Shown: positions 44,831-57,520, counted from the stretch's first letter. The stretch is 64,000 nt of DNA from Sciurus carolinensis (GCF_902686445.1 NC_062213.1:8243241-8307240), one strand, 5' to 3'. Program-made: numbers and translations. The notes: generated by a model not told the origin, from the sequence alone.

Positions 44831-47800
44831 CCCATTCTTTCGATGGAGGGAGGGGGACACTCATGTGACTTTTTTTTCTTTTGAGCTCCTCTTGTCCTTG
44901 AGAAAGAACATAAGTTCCCTGGTATCTAGGACTAGATCACATGCCCCCTTTAGTGCTTAAAACAAGATATGAGTAAATCCTCTTCATATAAATTTTCCCT
45001 TCTACCTGACCTATTTTAGATTGGGTTTCTGTCACTTGCCACCAAAAGAGACCTAGAAAATACAAGCTTACCATCACTGTAGCATTATAGATCCTTGAGC
45101 AAGAATGGGCCTCCAAAGGTACCCTGGAGCAGGTCATAGGACCACACCCTGGGCACCCTCAAATGAGGCAGTGCTGTGTCTGTTTGTGCAAATGTCCAGC
45201 ACAGGAACTTTGAGAGACTTGGGGGGAAATAAATAAATAAAACTCTTCTCAATTCTCTTGGGTAAGGTATAAAGACGTATATTTAGAAAGTATGTTATGC
45301 AAGAATTCCCAGGGCAACAGGACCATAAGAGAACAGTATTTTAGTGCTATTCCCACTGCGAGTCCTTCCAATTAGCCAGAGGCCCTGGATCCTCCCATGG
45401 TCCCCTCCTATTCTGGGCCAGCCCCACCCCAAGCTTGCTGCATACCAAGCATGTTCTGCATTTTAATTAAGACTCTTGGAATGTTGCCTCTGAGAGCAAC
45501 ATAAGCCACATAGCACCATGCCTGATATCTATGGAGCCCAGTGAGAGGGACATTTGCCATTAGTATTAAAAACCCTTGGAGGGCATCAGGAGAAGGTCCA
45601 TAGGCCTCACTGACTCCAGAGGAAGAAACAATCCATCTGCTCCTTTAAATCCAAAACACTTTTCTCCTGTCCAGGTGACTTTGCCGTTCTCGTCTGTCAA
45701 CTGTAGGTAATCATACCTCACAATGCCAGGATGCAAGGTTCTTACAAATGCCTGGGTCTCTCCTCCATCACATCAGAAGGCAGAAAAGAATGGCAGCTTA
45801 GAGTCTGGTTCCTGGAGAAACTGACCTTCCAGCTGACCCGGACAGAGTCTTGGTGTTCAGGCCATTTTCCACCATACACAGCAAAGCTGATAAAGGCAGG
45901 CACCTCATTGTTTACAAGGTTTAATGACATAAATCCCCAACACCTGAGCACCCTGGCAGGCAGGACTTGGAAGCCTGTGTTATTATTATTATTTTGACTA
46001 TCATTACTGCCCTACTTTTCTCAGGGAAAGGTGGTCTCTAGACTGCAGACAGCAGGTTCTTGCTGCAAATTTCCCATTTGGTCTAATTTCTTATGAATCA
46101 GCATTCTGTGATCTGCCACCAAAAGAGCCCTGGCAAATCCTCTGGAAATGGACTTCTCCCTTTACACCTTAGATCATGGACTTGGGCGTGCATTTAGTGC
46201 TCATCTCCAATTGCATATGTGACCCCGGGTCCTGGAGGTGAGGCCCCTTGTCCAGGGGACACAGCTGGGAAGCAGTGGGAGAGTCGCCTGCTCTCATGGT
46301 TCAGCTTCATCTTGACCCACTCTAGGGGATCTGTTTAGCTAGCATCCAAGAAATTTGGCAAGAGCTTCCTGGCCAGGGGGTCACCGAGCAGGAGACAGCA
46401 TGGGAATTCTAGCCCTAATCGTGTCCTGTTTCACTTGGCCCACCCGCTGGCCAGCAAAGCCAAATGCCAGCAGAGTTCTTGCCCTTGGGTGGCCAGCAGC
46501 AATGCTGACTTCTAATTCTGGCTGATTATTTTGGACATGTAACCCGGTCTCTCTATTCCCATCTTTCCATTTGTATGTCTGGGATAATAATAGTTTCCTC
46601 TCTTTGAGGAAAATTTCAATGGCCTTTTTTTTTAAGAGTTACATCATTTGTTCCCCTTAATTTGCTTTATTTGGGCAGGCAGGAAATGGTTCACAGCCAG
46701 CAGCCAGTAATCACTAATCATACTGACAATTTGTAAAGATTGAACTGTCAAATGCATTTCAAAATGAGATCTCTGTTTCCTTAGGAAGCATTTGCCTAGC
46801 AGTGAGTTTTAGGCTACATTCAGGCATAACATTGCTGATAGAGAGGGGACTTGAATAGAGAAAGCCCCCTAGACTGAGAGGAGAGAGGTCCCAAGTGAGC
46901 TGAAAGACTTTGCTGAGGTCATTTGACCTATTTGAGTTTCCATTTCTTCAATCAAAATATGAGCAAGTTGGACTAATACATTTTAGGGTCCTCTTCAGAC
47001 TCACCTGTAACAATCTCTTCATAGAAATAATTCTCAGTCACCCTGCCCACTCTGAATGCTCACCTCCTGTCACCCTCTAGACAGTCACCAGCACAAACCT
47101 CTTCATGTCACTCCTGATTGAAACTCTTCTGATACCAGAGAGGGGACTTGACGATCAAGCGGTGTCCATGCCAAGGTGGAATATGCAGCCATTCTAAAAT
47201 ATTTATGAAGAGGAGCTTCCACAGAATGAGAAATGGAGAGCTTGGGAAGGCAGGATACAAAGTTATGCACCAGCATCTCCATGATTCCAAGTGTGAAGAC
47301 AAAGGGCAGAAGGAAATTTCACAAGATGCTGACCGAGTTTAATTGACTTGGTCTACTAAATCCAGAGCTGGAGTGCAAATCCAGGCCCCTGGGTGGAAAG
47401 ACATGAGTGACTGGTTAGAGACACTGCATGTGATAATGCATGCCAAAAAATGTTGACAAATCCAAAGCAAAGGAATACTGGAATTGGAATTGGAACATGG
47501 ACCAAGATAATCTACTTGGAAAAGTCATTACTGGTAGGCAACCATGTATTTTACATGGATTATCAGCAAATAAAGTTAATGTATTTTTCCAGATTATTCA
47601 TTTTATTCCTTTCCTTCGACAATATTCTGGCACAGAGTACAAAGGCATGTTTTGTTAATTCATCAAACTCATCCTCCAAATGCTTGTGGGCGTAAGGTAA
47701 TGAGTCTTTGATACCTGAAGTAGTGAATCTTTTTATTTGTTTCATTAGATCACTATTAGAGGTTCTAGATTAAGAAGTCAAATTACCCGAGAGTTCAGAC

Positions 47801-48718
47801 AAAAATCATGTGCATTTTCTCTGGGCTGGACCACTGCCTTTGAAATTACACCCTCTTAAAAGAGGTCATTTTTTCCTGCTCCTAGCATTTCAAAACCTCA
47901 AAATACTCCAGGGTACCAAACCTAATAATCCTCCTCCCATTAATGTCCTGGGGTTTTCACGACAACCATAATTGTCACACTCAGATTGCACACAAGTCCT
48001 CCCAGGTGGAGGTTCACCTCCTAGATGAGAGGGGGTAATATGAACTAGATAAGTATAGACCCAAGAGGGAGGCAAAAATCACTGGATGCATTATTTCTTA
48101 AAAGGATCAACTTTAAACAGACAAAAATTGCTCTGTTTCATCAGATGATGGGGTACAAGGCCATTGACACCAGGAAAGCAATTCCACCTAAATATTCACG
48201 GAGGAACCATTCATTCAAGTTAAAGAGTGCCCTGTGGGGCAAATATCTCAAAACAGAAGAAATATGACGGAACATCAGACTGTATTTTCATGGAAATAGC
48301 ATCGTGTCAGTGTTTGAACCGCAGTTCTATCCTTCCTCTGTGAATTCCTTGCAAATGTCCACATCTCCCTAAGCTGCATTATTGCCATCAAAACAACAAA
48401 TGGGGCTAACAGATCTAGCACACAGCTGGAACTCCAGAGTGAGTTTAATATAAAATTAAACATAGAAGGAAAGTCAATAAACCTCATAAAATATAGTAGA
48501 TAAATAAACAGATAGATCTATATGTATATGTATTTACATACATATATAAATGTAATTCAAAAATAGGATTCATAAGAACACCATGCTTTGCTTAGCTATC
48601 ATGGTAGATTTTTAGTGATGAAAGAGACTTCAAGGGCAAAGAGTCTAGAAGTTTTCAACTCAGGGCCATAAACTTCTAGGGGTTCCATAGATGCCCAACC
48701 TTCGAGGTAAGATAGTTA
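44831..48718. other. Long mostly unique stretch
   Basis: Weak sense MIR pieces lie at 46490-46600 ('tttggacatgtaacccggtc'), 46905-47010 and 48300-48440, and a reverse MIR scrap at 46225-46300. A short AT microsatellite-like patch lies at 48505-48550. No exon or gene is recognisable in 3.9 kb. Confidence 0.4.
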
Positions 48719-48807
48719 GGGCTGGGGATGTGACTCAGAGGTAGAGTACTTGCCCAAGCATGCCCTGGGTTCAATCCCCAGTGCCACCAAAAAAAAAAAA
48801 AAAAAAA
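48719..48807 (+). mobile_element. ID SINE with poly(A)
   Basis: 'gggctggggatgtgactcag' (A-box region), a B-box-like 'ggttcaatcc' at 48768-48777, and 19 A at 48789-48807. It is derived from tRNA-Ala-like BC1 RNA. A probable target-site duplication is 'aagatagttag' (48709-48719) and 'aagaaagttag' (48818-48828), 10 of 11. Confidence 0.85.
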
Positions 48808-48829
48808 GGAGGCAGGAAAGAAAGTTAGC

Positions 48830-49240
48830 TTATTGTATTAACTTTCTGTAACTATAACAGATACCTGACATAAGCAACTCACAAGGAGAAAAAGGTTATT
48901 TGACTCATGGTTTTAAAGGTTCCTGTCCATGGTCAGGTAGAATCGTTGCTTTTGGGGTCCTGGTGGGGACACTGGATGGCAATGGCAGGGAGCACATGAC
49001 AGGGCAAAACTGCTCACCTCATGGCCTGGGAGCAAAGAGAAGAAGAAAAAGAGGCCAGAGTCCCACTGTCCCTTTCAAGGACAGGCCACCAATGTCCTAA
49101 AGACTCCCACTAGGCCCTATTCCTAAAGGTTCCACCATCTCCCAGTGGTGCCAAGCTGGGACCACACCTTTAACACATGGACTTCTGGGGGGGAGTTAAG
49201 ATTCAGGCGATAGCCCACCATGCCCATCTCATGGTAACAA
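48830..49240 (-). mobile_element. MST-like MaLR solo LTR, copy 2
   Basis: 'aaaaaggttatttgactcat', 'gcaatggcagggagcacatg' and 'ccaccatctcccagtggtgc' are in reverse-complement MST-type order. It is more diverged from the other three copies. Confidence 0.55.
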
Positions 49241-50819
49241 CACTCCAATTTTCTTTTGGAAAACTATCCCTGCTATGTTTTCCATGGGGTTCAAGAGGAG
49301 CCCGCCCATCCAATGTTATGGCGACAGGCCTGGGGCCAGCAGAGCACCCTCCACTATCTGTAGGGGTTGTGTCGAGGCTGGCCAGACCTTCACCAGAAAC
49401 ACGAGGAAAAGTTGTGCCTTTCTACTGGGGTTGCTCAACTGGTGGATGTCAGACTGTGCTGCTGATCAATGTCTTTGCCATCACCTGGGGAGGCCTCTCC
49501 TAAAAAGAAAGCTAAGAACAAGAACTCAAAGCAGAGCCAAGAGGTAGGGACAAGCTCCTTCTAGCATCTTCCAAGCTCCTGGGTCCACTGTGCCTAAAGC
49601 CACATCTACTTCAGCACATGAGGTCCATGCACCAGTCCGTTGCCTTTTGGTGTGTGCCGATTTGAGTTGAGTCTCTGTTACTTGTAACCAAAAGAATCCT
49701 AACGAATACCAGAGATTCGTGACTGTGCATAGGTATAGTTTCCTGGAGAGGGGATCCATCTAACTTTCTGACTTGAAAGATCAGAAGAGCCTGTCATAAT
49801 CTAATGCCCTCATGTTATAAACAAGGAATCTGAGAGAGAGTAACTTGCCCCAGATCACACGGCAACTGGAGGATGGAGCATGGGCCAAACCCAGAGCTAT
49901 AGACTCTCCTCACCAGCAGTGCCCAACACCTGACCACCCTGAATTGCCAGGGAGCAGCTGGCCATTGCACCCCCAGGGTCTCCTAGACCAGGTAAGGCAG
50001 GATATCTGCAGAGGCAGATTTGAGCTCTGGTCTTGTCCGTAGTTCCCTGCAAAAATCAAATATGCAATTAGGGTGAGAACCCCTTGTTACAGCGTGAAAA
50101 TAGATGAGGAACACACAACTCCATGTGTCCCAAATTTACTCATAAGCATTCACCCTACCTGAGTAATATCTTATTAAATATTTTACTTCCCCAAGCACTG
50201 AGTGAGCTGTGGGGTACAAATCTGAAAAAGACACACAGTAACTGCCCTGGAAAACACTGCCTCTCTTGTGTAAAAGAAAGTAAGAAACACCATAATGGAA
50301 GGCACTACACCTTATGGGCAGCAGAACGGAATCCTTGGCAGCCCTCCCTCCAAACTCTCAGCACCTAGCTGTCTCCTTTCTCAAATTAAGTAAACATTTC
50401 CTTTAGAAGACACAGGCAAGTGTTTGCATGTGTGTGAAACAGTCCCCTTTAGGGAATGTACGGCATTTAAGTATATTTACAAAAATCCCCTTGAAGGAAT
50501 GCAGTATACAGATAAGTTCACCCCTCTATTTTCCTAAAGAGACCTACTGTCACTAGATTGTGCCACCTTATCCCTATGAATTGGCCCACCTGACTGCCAC
50601 TCCATTCTCTGCCAAGCACAAGAGCTTTGACAGGTATGACAGCAACCCAGCAGGCCTTGCTCGCCTCCCCCATGCTCCAAGGGATGGTAAGGACAAAGAG
50701 TAATACCAAAGAAAAGAGAAAAAATGTTAGACCCTCAAAGAGCTAACAATCGAATGAGGGGCCACAGCAGAATGACTACTTCTAATGAAAGCAAGCTGTG
50801 ATAAATGCTACAATCACAC
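49241..50819. other. Mostly unique sequence
   Basis: A MLT-type tail may lie at 49650-49715 ('ctgttacttgtaaccaaaag'), and a reverse MIR at 49795-49915 ('gtaacttgccccagatcaca'). No gene seen. Confidence 0.4.
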
Positions 50820-51020
50820 CTCCTAAGAGTCTGCACGTGCCAGGCACATTGCTAGATGTACGCGCCTGATGACACTCGGTCCCTACAACACCATCGTCAG
50901 GTAGGTCATTTGTCCACATTCTACCAGTGAGGAAGCCAAGATGGAGCCGCCTAGTTATCTGCTAAATTCCAGCTAGTCAGCAGCTAAGCCAGCATGGGCC
51001 TTGGGTCCGTGCACTTCAGT
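50820..51020 (-). repeat. MIR fragment
   Basis: 'gcacgtgccaggcacattgc', 'caacaccatcgtcaggtagg' and 'gtcagcagctaagccagcat' match reverse MIR order. Confidence 0.6.
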
Positions 51021-51926
51021 TAGATAGAGAGTGGCCCCTGCTGAAGCACAGACCACATCAGGGCCAGGAAAGCAAGGTGGGTTCTCGAGCCCCAAGCTCA
51101 TGCCTCCACCCTGGCAGTACAGAGGGGAACAAGGGGAGAGATTCCCGCTCTAGAGGAGCTCGCAGCAATGGTAATTTTCTAGAGTGATAATCACTTTAAA
51201 TAAAAGACATGATATCACAGAAAGTAAATAGTGCTAGGAAAAACATGAGAAACTGTATCTGAAGCAATTGTTGATGGCACAATTGGCACAGTTTTAAGAA
51301 AGGAATAAGGCGAGGCATCTAGAAACTGGGAGCTAGCAATGCTGACAGCTCATCACTGCAACCCTCCCTAGAGCAGCACCCTCAGACAAGCAGGAGTCGC
51401 CTTGCTGGTGATGCACAGCAGCACAGGGACAGGGGACCCCACCCACTCACCCTGGGCTGAGTACCAGCAAGGTAAAGCAACTCATTCAGGCGACTCAGAC
51501 ACTAAGTGGTGCATCCGGAATTCAAACTCCCATGCTGGACCAACTCTCGCAAGACACCGTCATCCCTCAGCCTCTCTGTCCCATTGCATTTGATAAAGCC
51601 ACACCCAAGATGGAGGGACATCCCCTAAGCCATCGTCTAAGCAGGCTGGGGTTACAAATGTCGTATTTTCTGAGGCCCATACAAATGTCTGAATCCTATC
51701 CCACCAGTCACCCTCCTCACTGGAGAGGTCCTGAAAGAGCTCCGCAAGAAATAGTGGCATCCAGGAAATGCAGTATCGTTCCATTATTAGCCAGACCAGC
51801 AGCTGGCCCCTGGATTCAGTGCTCCTTTGTAAAGATGAATTAAAACAACAACGTCTACCACAAACGGTAGCCCCTGCCTCAAAAAAAAAATTCCAAATAT
51901 TGACTCCTCTTGCTGTCTCTTCTGCA
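51021..51926. other. Unique sequence with MIR scrap
   Basis: A reverse MIR scrap lies at 51400-51540 ('cactaagtggtgcatccgga'). No gene seen. Confidence 0.35.
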
Positions 51927-52045
51927 GTTAAGAAGCAAAAATATGGGACTGGCTGTATGCTTAATGCAGCTTAATTAATACTGATTCTCTAAGTGGAAAC
52001 AATAAAATTTATGAAGGTGTCTATCACCCTTCTCTCTTGGCACAG
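51927..52045 (+). repeat. Unrecognised ~119-bp element, copy A
   Basis: It aligns end to end with 53421-53538 with about 70% identity by eye. Shared islands include 'aattaata', 'tctaa', and 'acaataaaat'. I do not recognise the family. It may be an ancient conserved repeat. Confidence 0.6.
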
Positions 52046-52917
52046 TTGTGATGTCCAATATGGTAGCTGTGAACTGCTTGAGGTTATTTATTAATTAAAA
52101 TTAGATAAAATTACAAATTCAAGCCTTCAGACACACTGGCCACATTTCAAGCACTCAATAACCACACGTGGCTGGTAGCTGCCATCGCAGGCTGGGCAGA
52201 TGTAGGCAGGTTCCAGCATTGCAAAAAGTCCCATCGTGGTGACAACAGAGGAGGAAGGAAGACATAAGGGAAGAGTGAACTGTCTTGGAGGGTCAGAAGG
52301 CTCAGTTTACCTAACCAGCTCCTACTGTAAAGGGGAAGCAGAAAGAGGGACTTGAAAACTGGTCTACGTCCTTCAATACTCAATGAACATACCCGGTGGC
52401 AACACAAACCCAGTCATGGCCGCAATTCATGCTTGAATGGTACATGCACATCCCCCCTCCCACCCTCAGGAGGAACTAGGTCGGGCGGGGCAGAAGATCC
52501 TTGCCTTTAAGGTGTGCATATAGAACTCCTATTAGGCAAAACATTAGTTTTAAAAGAAAGAGAGAGAGAGAGAGAGAGAGTTCTACAGACTGGAGGAAGT
52601 TCACTTGCCATTGGAATATATATGAAATCCCAGAAAAGGATCCATTGGGTCAGGTGCCCACTTTGGATCAATCACTCCAGGGGAACATGGCAGCCATGGG
52701 TGTTAGGGTTAGTGGACATGCCACTTCATCAGACACAAAGGCAGGGCCACCACCCTGATCCACACCCTCTCTGCACCTCTCTCTGTTTCTAGCCCATCCT
52801 GACTCAGTCCTCTGTCCGGAGATTCCCAAGGGTAAGGATCCGTCCCCTCATGGCCAAGCATCTGCCTCACAGTCAGCTCCTATTTCTCAACAAATATCTA
52901 ACAAATGAATGACAGTA
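52046..52917. other. Unique sequence with an (AG)n run
   Basis: Eleven AG dinucleotides lie at 52559-52580. No other repeat or gene recognised. Confidence 0.5.
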
Positions 52918-53053
52918 AATGGCATTTATTAAGCCCTCCCTTGGGTCAGGGTCAAAATTGCAGGCTTTTGTGCAATAACTAATGCAATCATCCCAGCAAT
53001 CTTATGCAGTAGATTTTATTCATGCTGTTTTTCATAGGAAGGAATTGAGTCTC
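52918..53053 (-). repeat. MIR fragment interrupted by a retrocopy
   Basis: 'atggcatttattaagccctc' and 'gcaatcatcccagcaatctt' follow reverse MIR. The element is split at 53053 by the insertion below and continues from 53151 to about 53215. Confidence 0.6.
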
Positions 53054-53150
53054 CATCCTTCTCTCTGGGAGAACTCATGCTCTCCCTTGAGAGTGTCCCT
53101 TTTTCCCTTCTAATCCTTTCTAATGAACTCATTACTGCTTTAAAAAAAAA
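53054..53150 (+). mobile_element. Short polyadenylated retrocopy of unidentified RNA
   Basis: A ~90-bp pyrimidine-rich sequence ends in nine A (53142-53150) and is flanked by the 15-bp duplication 'aaggaattgagtctc' (53039-53053 and 53149-53163). The 'taatgaactc' upstream of the A run looks like a mutated ERV-type polyadenylation region, so the source might be an LTR RNA end. Confidence 0.75.
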
Positions 53151-53420
53151 GGAATTGAGTCTCGCGGGAGTGCAGTAGCATCCTCAAAGCCACAGAACAG
53201 GTAGTCTACAGAGGACTTTCTTGTCCGAGCAACTTCTCACAATGCTCAGTATTGAAAAGTAAATGAGTGCATGTTAACATAATTAATTAGATGAATACCA
53301 AACACTACTCACAAAATAATTGTTTAAAATTATATTCTAACAATTACACAAATATAAGGCCACATTCAGGTTAGCACTTGGGTACTGCTGTTGACATCTG
53401 GAGTCTCTGAAGTTCACATA

Positions 53421-53538
53421 TTTAAGGAGCAGAAATGTGGCCTGGCACTATAATGAACATAGCTGAATTAATAATGATGTTCTAAATGGACACAATAAAA
53501 TCAAGAGCGAAGGAGCCTGGCAGCCCTCTCTGGCCCAG
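53421..53538 (+). repeat. Unrecognised ~118-bp element, copy B
   Basis: This is the partner of 51927-52045. Both start 'ttaag(a/g)agca(a/g)aaat' and share 'agct(t/g)aattaata', 'tctaa(g/a)tgga(a/c)acaataaaat' and a 'cctctc..ggc.cag' end. Confidence 0.6.
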
Positions 53539-53591
53539 CAGCTAGTCTGAGGCTCTTACTCGTCTGCCTTACATGGTTGACCTCAGCATGT

Positions 53592-53629
53592 CAATTACTT
53601 ACAGTCTGTAATTGGCATGTGATTGGCAT
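53592..53629. promoter_or_regulatory. Candidate homeodomain/NFI motif cluster
   Basis: A perfect 7-bp inverted repeat, caattac/gtaattg, has a 9-bp spacer (53592-53598, 53608-53614). A perfect direct repeat 'attggcat' overlaps it at 53611-53618 and 53622-53629. TAATT is a homeodomain core and TTGGCA an NFI half-site. Function is inference. Confidence 0.4.
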
Positions 53630-54299
53630 CCAGGGTGCTCTGTATTTTATTTTTCTAAAAAGTAGAAGTAGCTAAAGAGTACAAACTAGCTCTGACGTCC
53701 TCAGCTCCTACGCCTAACACAAACCTTGCCTCTTTCCAGTTCTCTTCAACATGTGCGCCACACTCTGGTTGTTCGCTGGTAATCCAGGCCATGCACGCTC
53801 CTTTTTATACACCTGTGCTCTTGCTGAGCAGTCCTCTTCCACAATAGGATTGCCTTCTCACCTCAGCCGGACACTCTTATCCCTATACATTCTTCAGGCT
53901 CAATAAAACCTGCACGAAAGTGAATGTGAGCAGTTTCACTACCCCTTTGCTACCACTGCCCTAGGGGATGCCTGATATTTGACACAGGAAGTGCCAGGTG
54001 CCAAAGAATGGGAGTTTTCTTTTCATCTTGGACTTTGTATCAGTTAGCTTGTGCTGCATAACAAAAAAGAACAAAATCCTCTCTATGTAAGAAACACACA
54101 TGTGCATTACGGCTAGAGTTGAGCTCATGAATTCAGTCGAATTCTTCTCCCGGATTAGCTCCAAAGACAAGTGTGTCCAGGTGTGGACATTGCTGCACAT
54201 CCTCCTTGGTCTCAGAGATAAATAAGGCCCTCTCGTGGCAGAGGATGCTCACAAGGTATCTGCTAGCATCCTATTGGCCAAAGTTAATTTCAGGGTGTT
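53630..54299. other. Unique sequence with a possible MaLR scrap
   Basis: 'tatcagttagcttgtgctgc' near 54038 resembles a minus-strand LTR edge. The rest is unlabelled. Confidence 0.35.
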
Positions 54300-54715
54300 T
54301 TGTTAGCTTTTTACCCCTGTGAACAAGATACTCAACAAGAAAAACTTAAAGTGGGAAAGTTTATTTGGGGCTCATGGTTTCAGAGGTCTCAATGCCAATT
54401 TCATTGTTCTGGGCCCAAGATGAGGCAGAACATTGTTGGGGAAAGGCCCAGTAGAAGGAAGCCCCTCAGCTCAAGGCAGAGTCAGGAAACAGAGAGAAAG
54501 GGCGGGGAAGGGGTCACAGGAAAGATTCACCCTTTTAGGCCACCACCCCAGTGACCCACCTCCTCCAGCCGTACCCCATCTGCCTAAAATTACCACCTAG
54601 TCATTCAAACTAGGATGAACCGATTATGTTATGGCTCTCATAGTAAAATTATTTCACCTCTATTTCTGCATTAACAGGAGATTTTGGGGACACCTCATAT
54701 CCATATCATAACATA
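54300..54715 (-). mobile_element. MST-like MaLR solo LTR, copy 3
   Basis: 'agtttatttggggctcatgg', 'tttcagaggtctcaatgcca', 'acccacctcctccagccgta' and 'acacctcatatccatatcat', the same order as the copies at 28497 and 59365. Confidence 0.65.
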
Positions 54716-55289
54716 TGGCCATGGCCAAAGTCAAGGAGTGGAAAAGGTACTTTCCTCTCCCGGAGATGGGGGAAGAGCGTGAGTTTTTACGATAAGCTCT
54801 GCAGACACTACCAAGTGTTTTAAATGTCTCCTTTTTCCACAGCAGGCTAGAGGATGCAAGAGGATAAAGAGGGGAAAAAAAAAAAAACATGGGAAGCATT
54901 CACATCTCAGGGCACTAGAGCAGAGCGGCTGTGCATACAGCCTCTCACCAGGTGAGGAGAGTGCTTGGAGCCTTTGGAGAGCAGGCTGGAGGCAGCAGAG
55001 GCTTCTCAGTGCTAATGCATCATGAGCAGGGACTCCCTAGCTGGCAGTGTCATCAACTGATGCAAATATTTTCTAGGGCGATTTGCAAGTACATGTTACA
55101 ATGTGTACATGCACATACCCTTCCGCACAGATTAGACTCAGTTGTTTGCTAAAGCAAAAAATTAAAACACACAAAAGTAAATGCAGAAAGAAAATGAATA
55201 GAGTATCCATCTCTAAACATCAGATTAAATGAAAATGGCAGATCCATACAGCATATTGTAAAGCCATTGAAAACAATAAGTTAAATTTA
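54716..55289. other. Unique non-coding sequence
   Basis: An A run lies at 54874-54887. No repeat family or gene recognised. Confidence 0.35.
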
Positions 55290-55740
55290 TCCATGCTAAT
55301 TCATTCATTCAAATAGTATTTCCTATGTGACCACCGCCTGCCAAGTCGTGTTCTTGGCAATGAAATGTAGCAGAAAATGCAACAGACAGTGTCTTTCTTC
55401 TCAAAAAGAGAGAGCAGTGCAAGACAATGAACAAGTCAACAAATAAACCTGATCATCTCAGGAGACAGTGGATATTCTGCATAAGGACAACAGATTCTGT
55501 GGAAGGACAGCCTGGGGCAGGTGCGCCTTCACTGGTGTCTACGGAAGGCCACTTGGAAAGCAGGTTCTCACTGGGACCTCCTTGCCAAGAAAAGCCATTC
55601 CCTTCTTGAAGACCATGAAAATGCAGGAGAAAAAGAACATTCCAGGGAGAGGAGACAGTAAGGGCAAAGGCCCAGAAGTGGGGCTGAGCCTGGTTTAGGG
55701 AAGACCCAAAGCCCAAAAGCCTGCATGGTGGGGGCAGAGG
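55290..55740 (-). repeat. L2-type LINE, minus strand
   Basis: 'aattcattcattcaaatagt', 'ttcttggcaatgaaatgtag', then 'aagaacattccagggagagg' and 'gtaagggcaaaggcccagaa', the order of an inverted L2-type element. Confidence 0.6.
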
Positions 55741-55779
55741 GCAGAGGGAGGTGGTGGTATAGGTGAGGCTGGAGGAGAG

Positions 55780-55880
55780 CTAGGAGACCCGTGTTCTGGT
55801 CTACCTCCTACCCTTCTGTCCTCAGTTTCCCCCTCTATAAGATGGAATTATGAGTAACTGACAGTCTTTGCCTCCTAGGA
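55780..55880 (+). repeat. MIR fragment
   Basis: 'ctgtcctcagtttccccctc' then 'tataagatggaattatgagt' is the sense MIR core end. Confidence 0.5.
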
Positions 55881-57259
55881 TCTCTTCAAGAAGGCTGGCA
55901 CAACTGGCAGGACAATTTTTATCATTCCCACTTAACAATGTGGAAACCCAGATGAGAAAAGTTCTTCGACTTTGCCCCCAACCTCACTTTTGCCGTCAGC
56001 ATAATAGGGACTCAAAATCAGACCCCCGACGACTGTCACTGTGCTCCCTCCAGGACACCACGACCTCTCACCTCATTTGTGTATTTCAACACGCAGCTAC
56101 CCTCCATTCTGCCTGAACCTTCTAATCTCCAAATCTTTTCATGCAGGATTTAACCCCAGTGTTGTGGATAAATCGAGCTTTGGCAGTCAATGGTTTGGAG
56201 CTGCGCACGGGCTTTATTTGTGGTATCATTAGTTGCTTACATAGCTCTGTCTCCCTCCAAAATGTGCGAGGGTGACATGCTGTGACTGCCTGTGTGGATG
56301 GAGAGTGGTGAGGAGACGAGTGTGTGAGACCCCAACTCATTCAGCGTCACACAGCTTGGGAACAGGGAGACGAGGATCTGAAGCAACACCGACCCCAGTG
56401 GAATATGTGCGCCCTTTCCAGTCATGGGGAGGGTGCACAGGAAGGGGAAAGAGGAGCCCCTGGCACACCATAGAGCTCAGTCCACCTCAGCAGCTGCTAC
56501 TTATCACACTGTGTCATTGGAGGGCCTCTGGTCATCAGCAATCATCAGGTCTGATGGCAAAGAATCCACCTGAGGGATCCACGGGGGCAAAACCATCAGG
56601 CCATGAGGATTCCAGATGATTTCCAAGTCATTAATCCTCCCTCTATAATTTGCACAGAAGCCCAACAGTCTCGCTCCATTTCTCAGAACAGAATCTGCTG
56701 GGACTGGGCGATTAATCAGACTTCATTAATTCTGCAAAATAAACCGTGGCATGTTTACCCGCATGCTCAGAGGTATTATCATAAATCACCAACATAAAGC
56801 TCACCTGTTTAAACAGGGAGCAGCCTGAGTTTGGTGGCCACGAGCAGTAGGTCATGGCATCAATGGCTTCTCCATGGCTTCACTTCTTTCCAGGACCTTC
56901 CTATAACCAGCCAAGCCAGTTGCCTGTTCCAGTTTGATCATTAACAGAGCCACAGACATTATTAGTCCAGTGGTTTTAAGGGAGGTATGGTGTGCATGTG
57001 TATTTTTGCTCAGAACAAGTAAAGACTAAGCTATGTTCAGGGGACATTACAAGTCTGATATGCTTTTCTAACAGCTTCTTAACATGAAGCCTGAGTAGAA
57101 CCTAGAATAGACCTGAGACCAGAAAGAACTAGTCATTTGTACAAAGCCACACAAATCATTGAGGGCAGATCTGGGATCAGAAATCAGAACTGCTGATTCT
57201 CAGCTCTTCTGCTGCCCTTTCCACTGCAGAGCTTCTGCCAGGGGCCTTGGGGCCTATTA
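55881..57259. other. Mostly unique sequence
   Basis: A reverse MIR scrap lies at 57125-57210 ('acaaagccacacaaatcatt'). No gene seen in the overlapping frames at 56040-56620. Confidence 0.4.
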
Positions 57260-57520
57260 GAATACATCCCAATACTCACTACCTCCTGGGAAGAGCACTC
57301 CACCTAACTTTGGTCTTGGCCTTATGACTTTCTTCAATCACCATAGAAGCAGACCCACTGTAGGTGGTGGTGACATCTGCCACTCCTATGAATCCACACA
57401 TGTAAGGAGGTCAATCATGCAGCAAACCCAACTCCAGCTGACCTGTAGACACAAGAGAACAATAAATGGTCCAAGTCTCTGAGACTTTCCTGGTTGCTTA
57501 TTATGCAACAGTAGCTGATC
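57260..57520 (+). repeat. MLT1-like LTR fragment
   Basis: 'caactccagctgacctgtag' then 'gagaacaataaatggtccaa' and 'cttattatgcaacagtagct' match the 3' part of a MaLR-type LTR in sense orientation. Confidence 0.5.
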
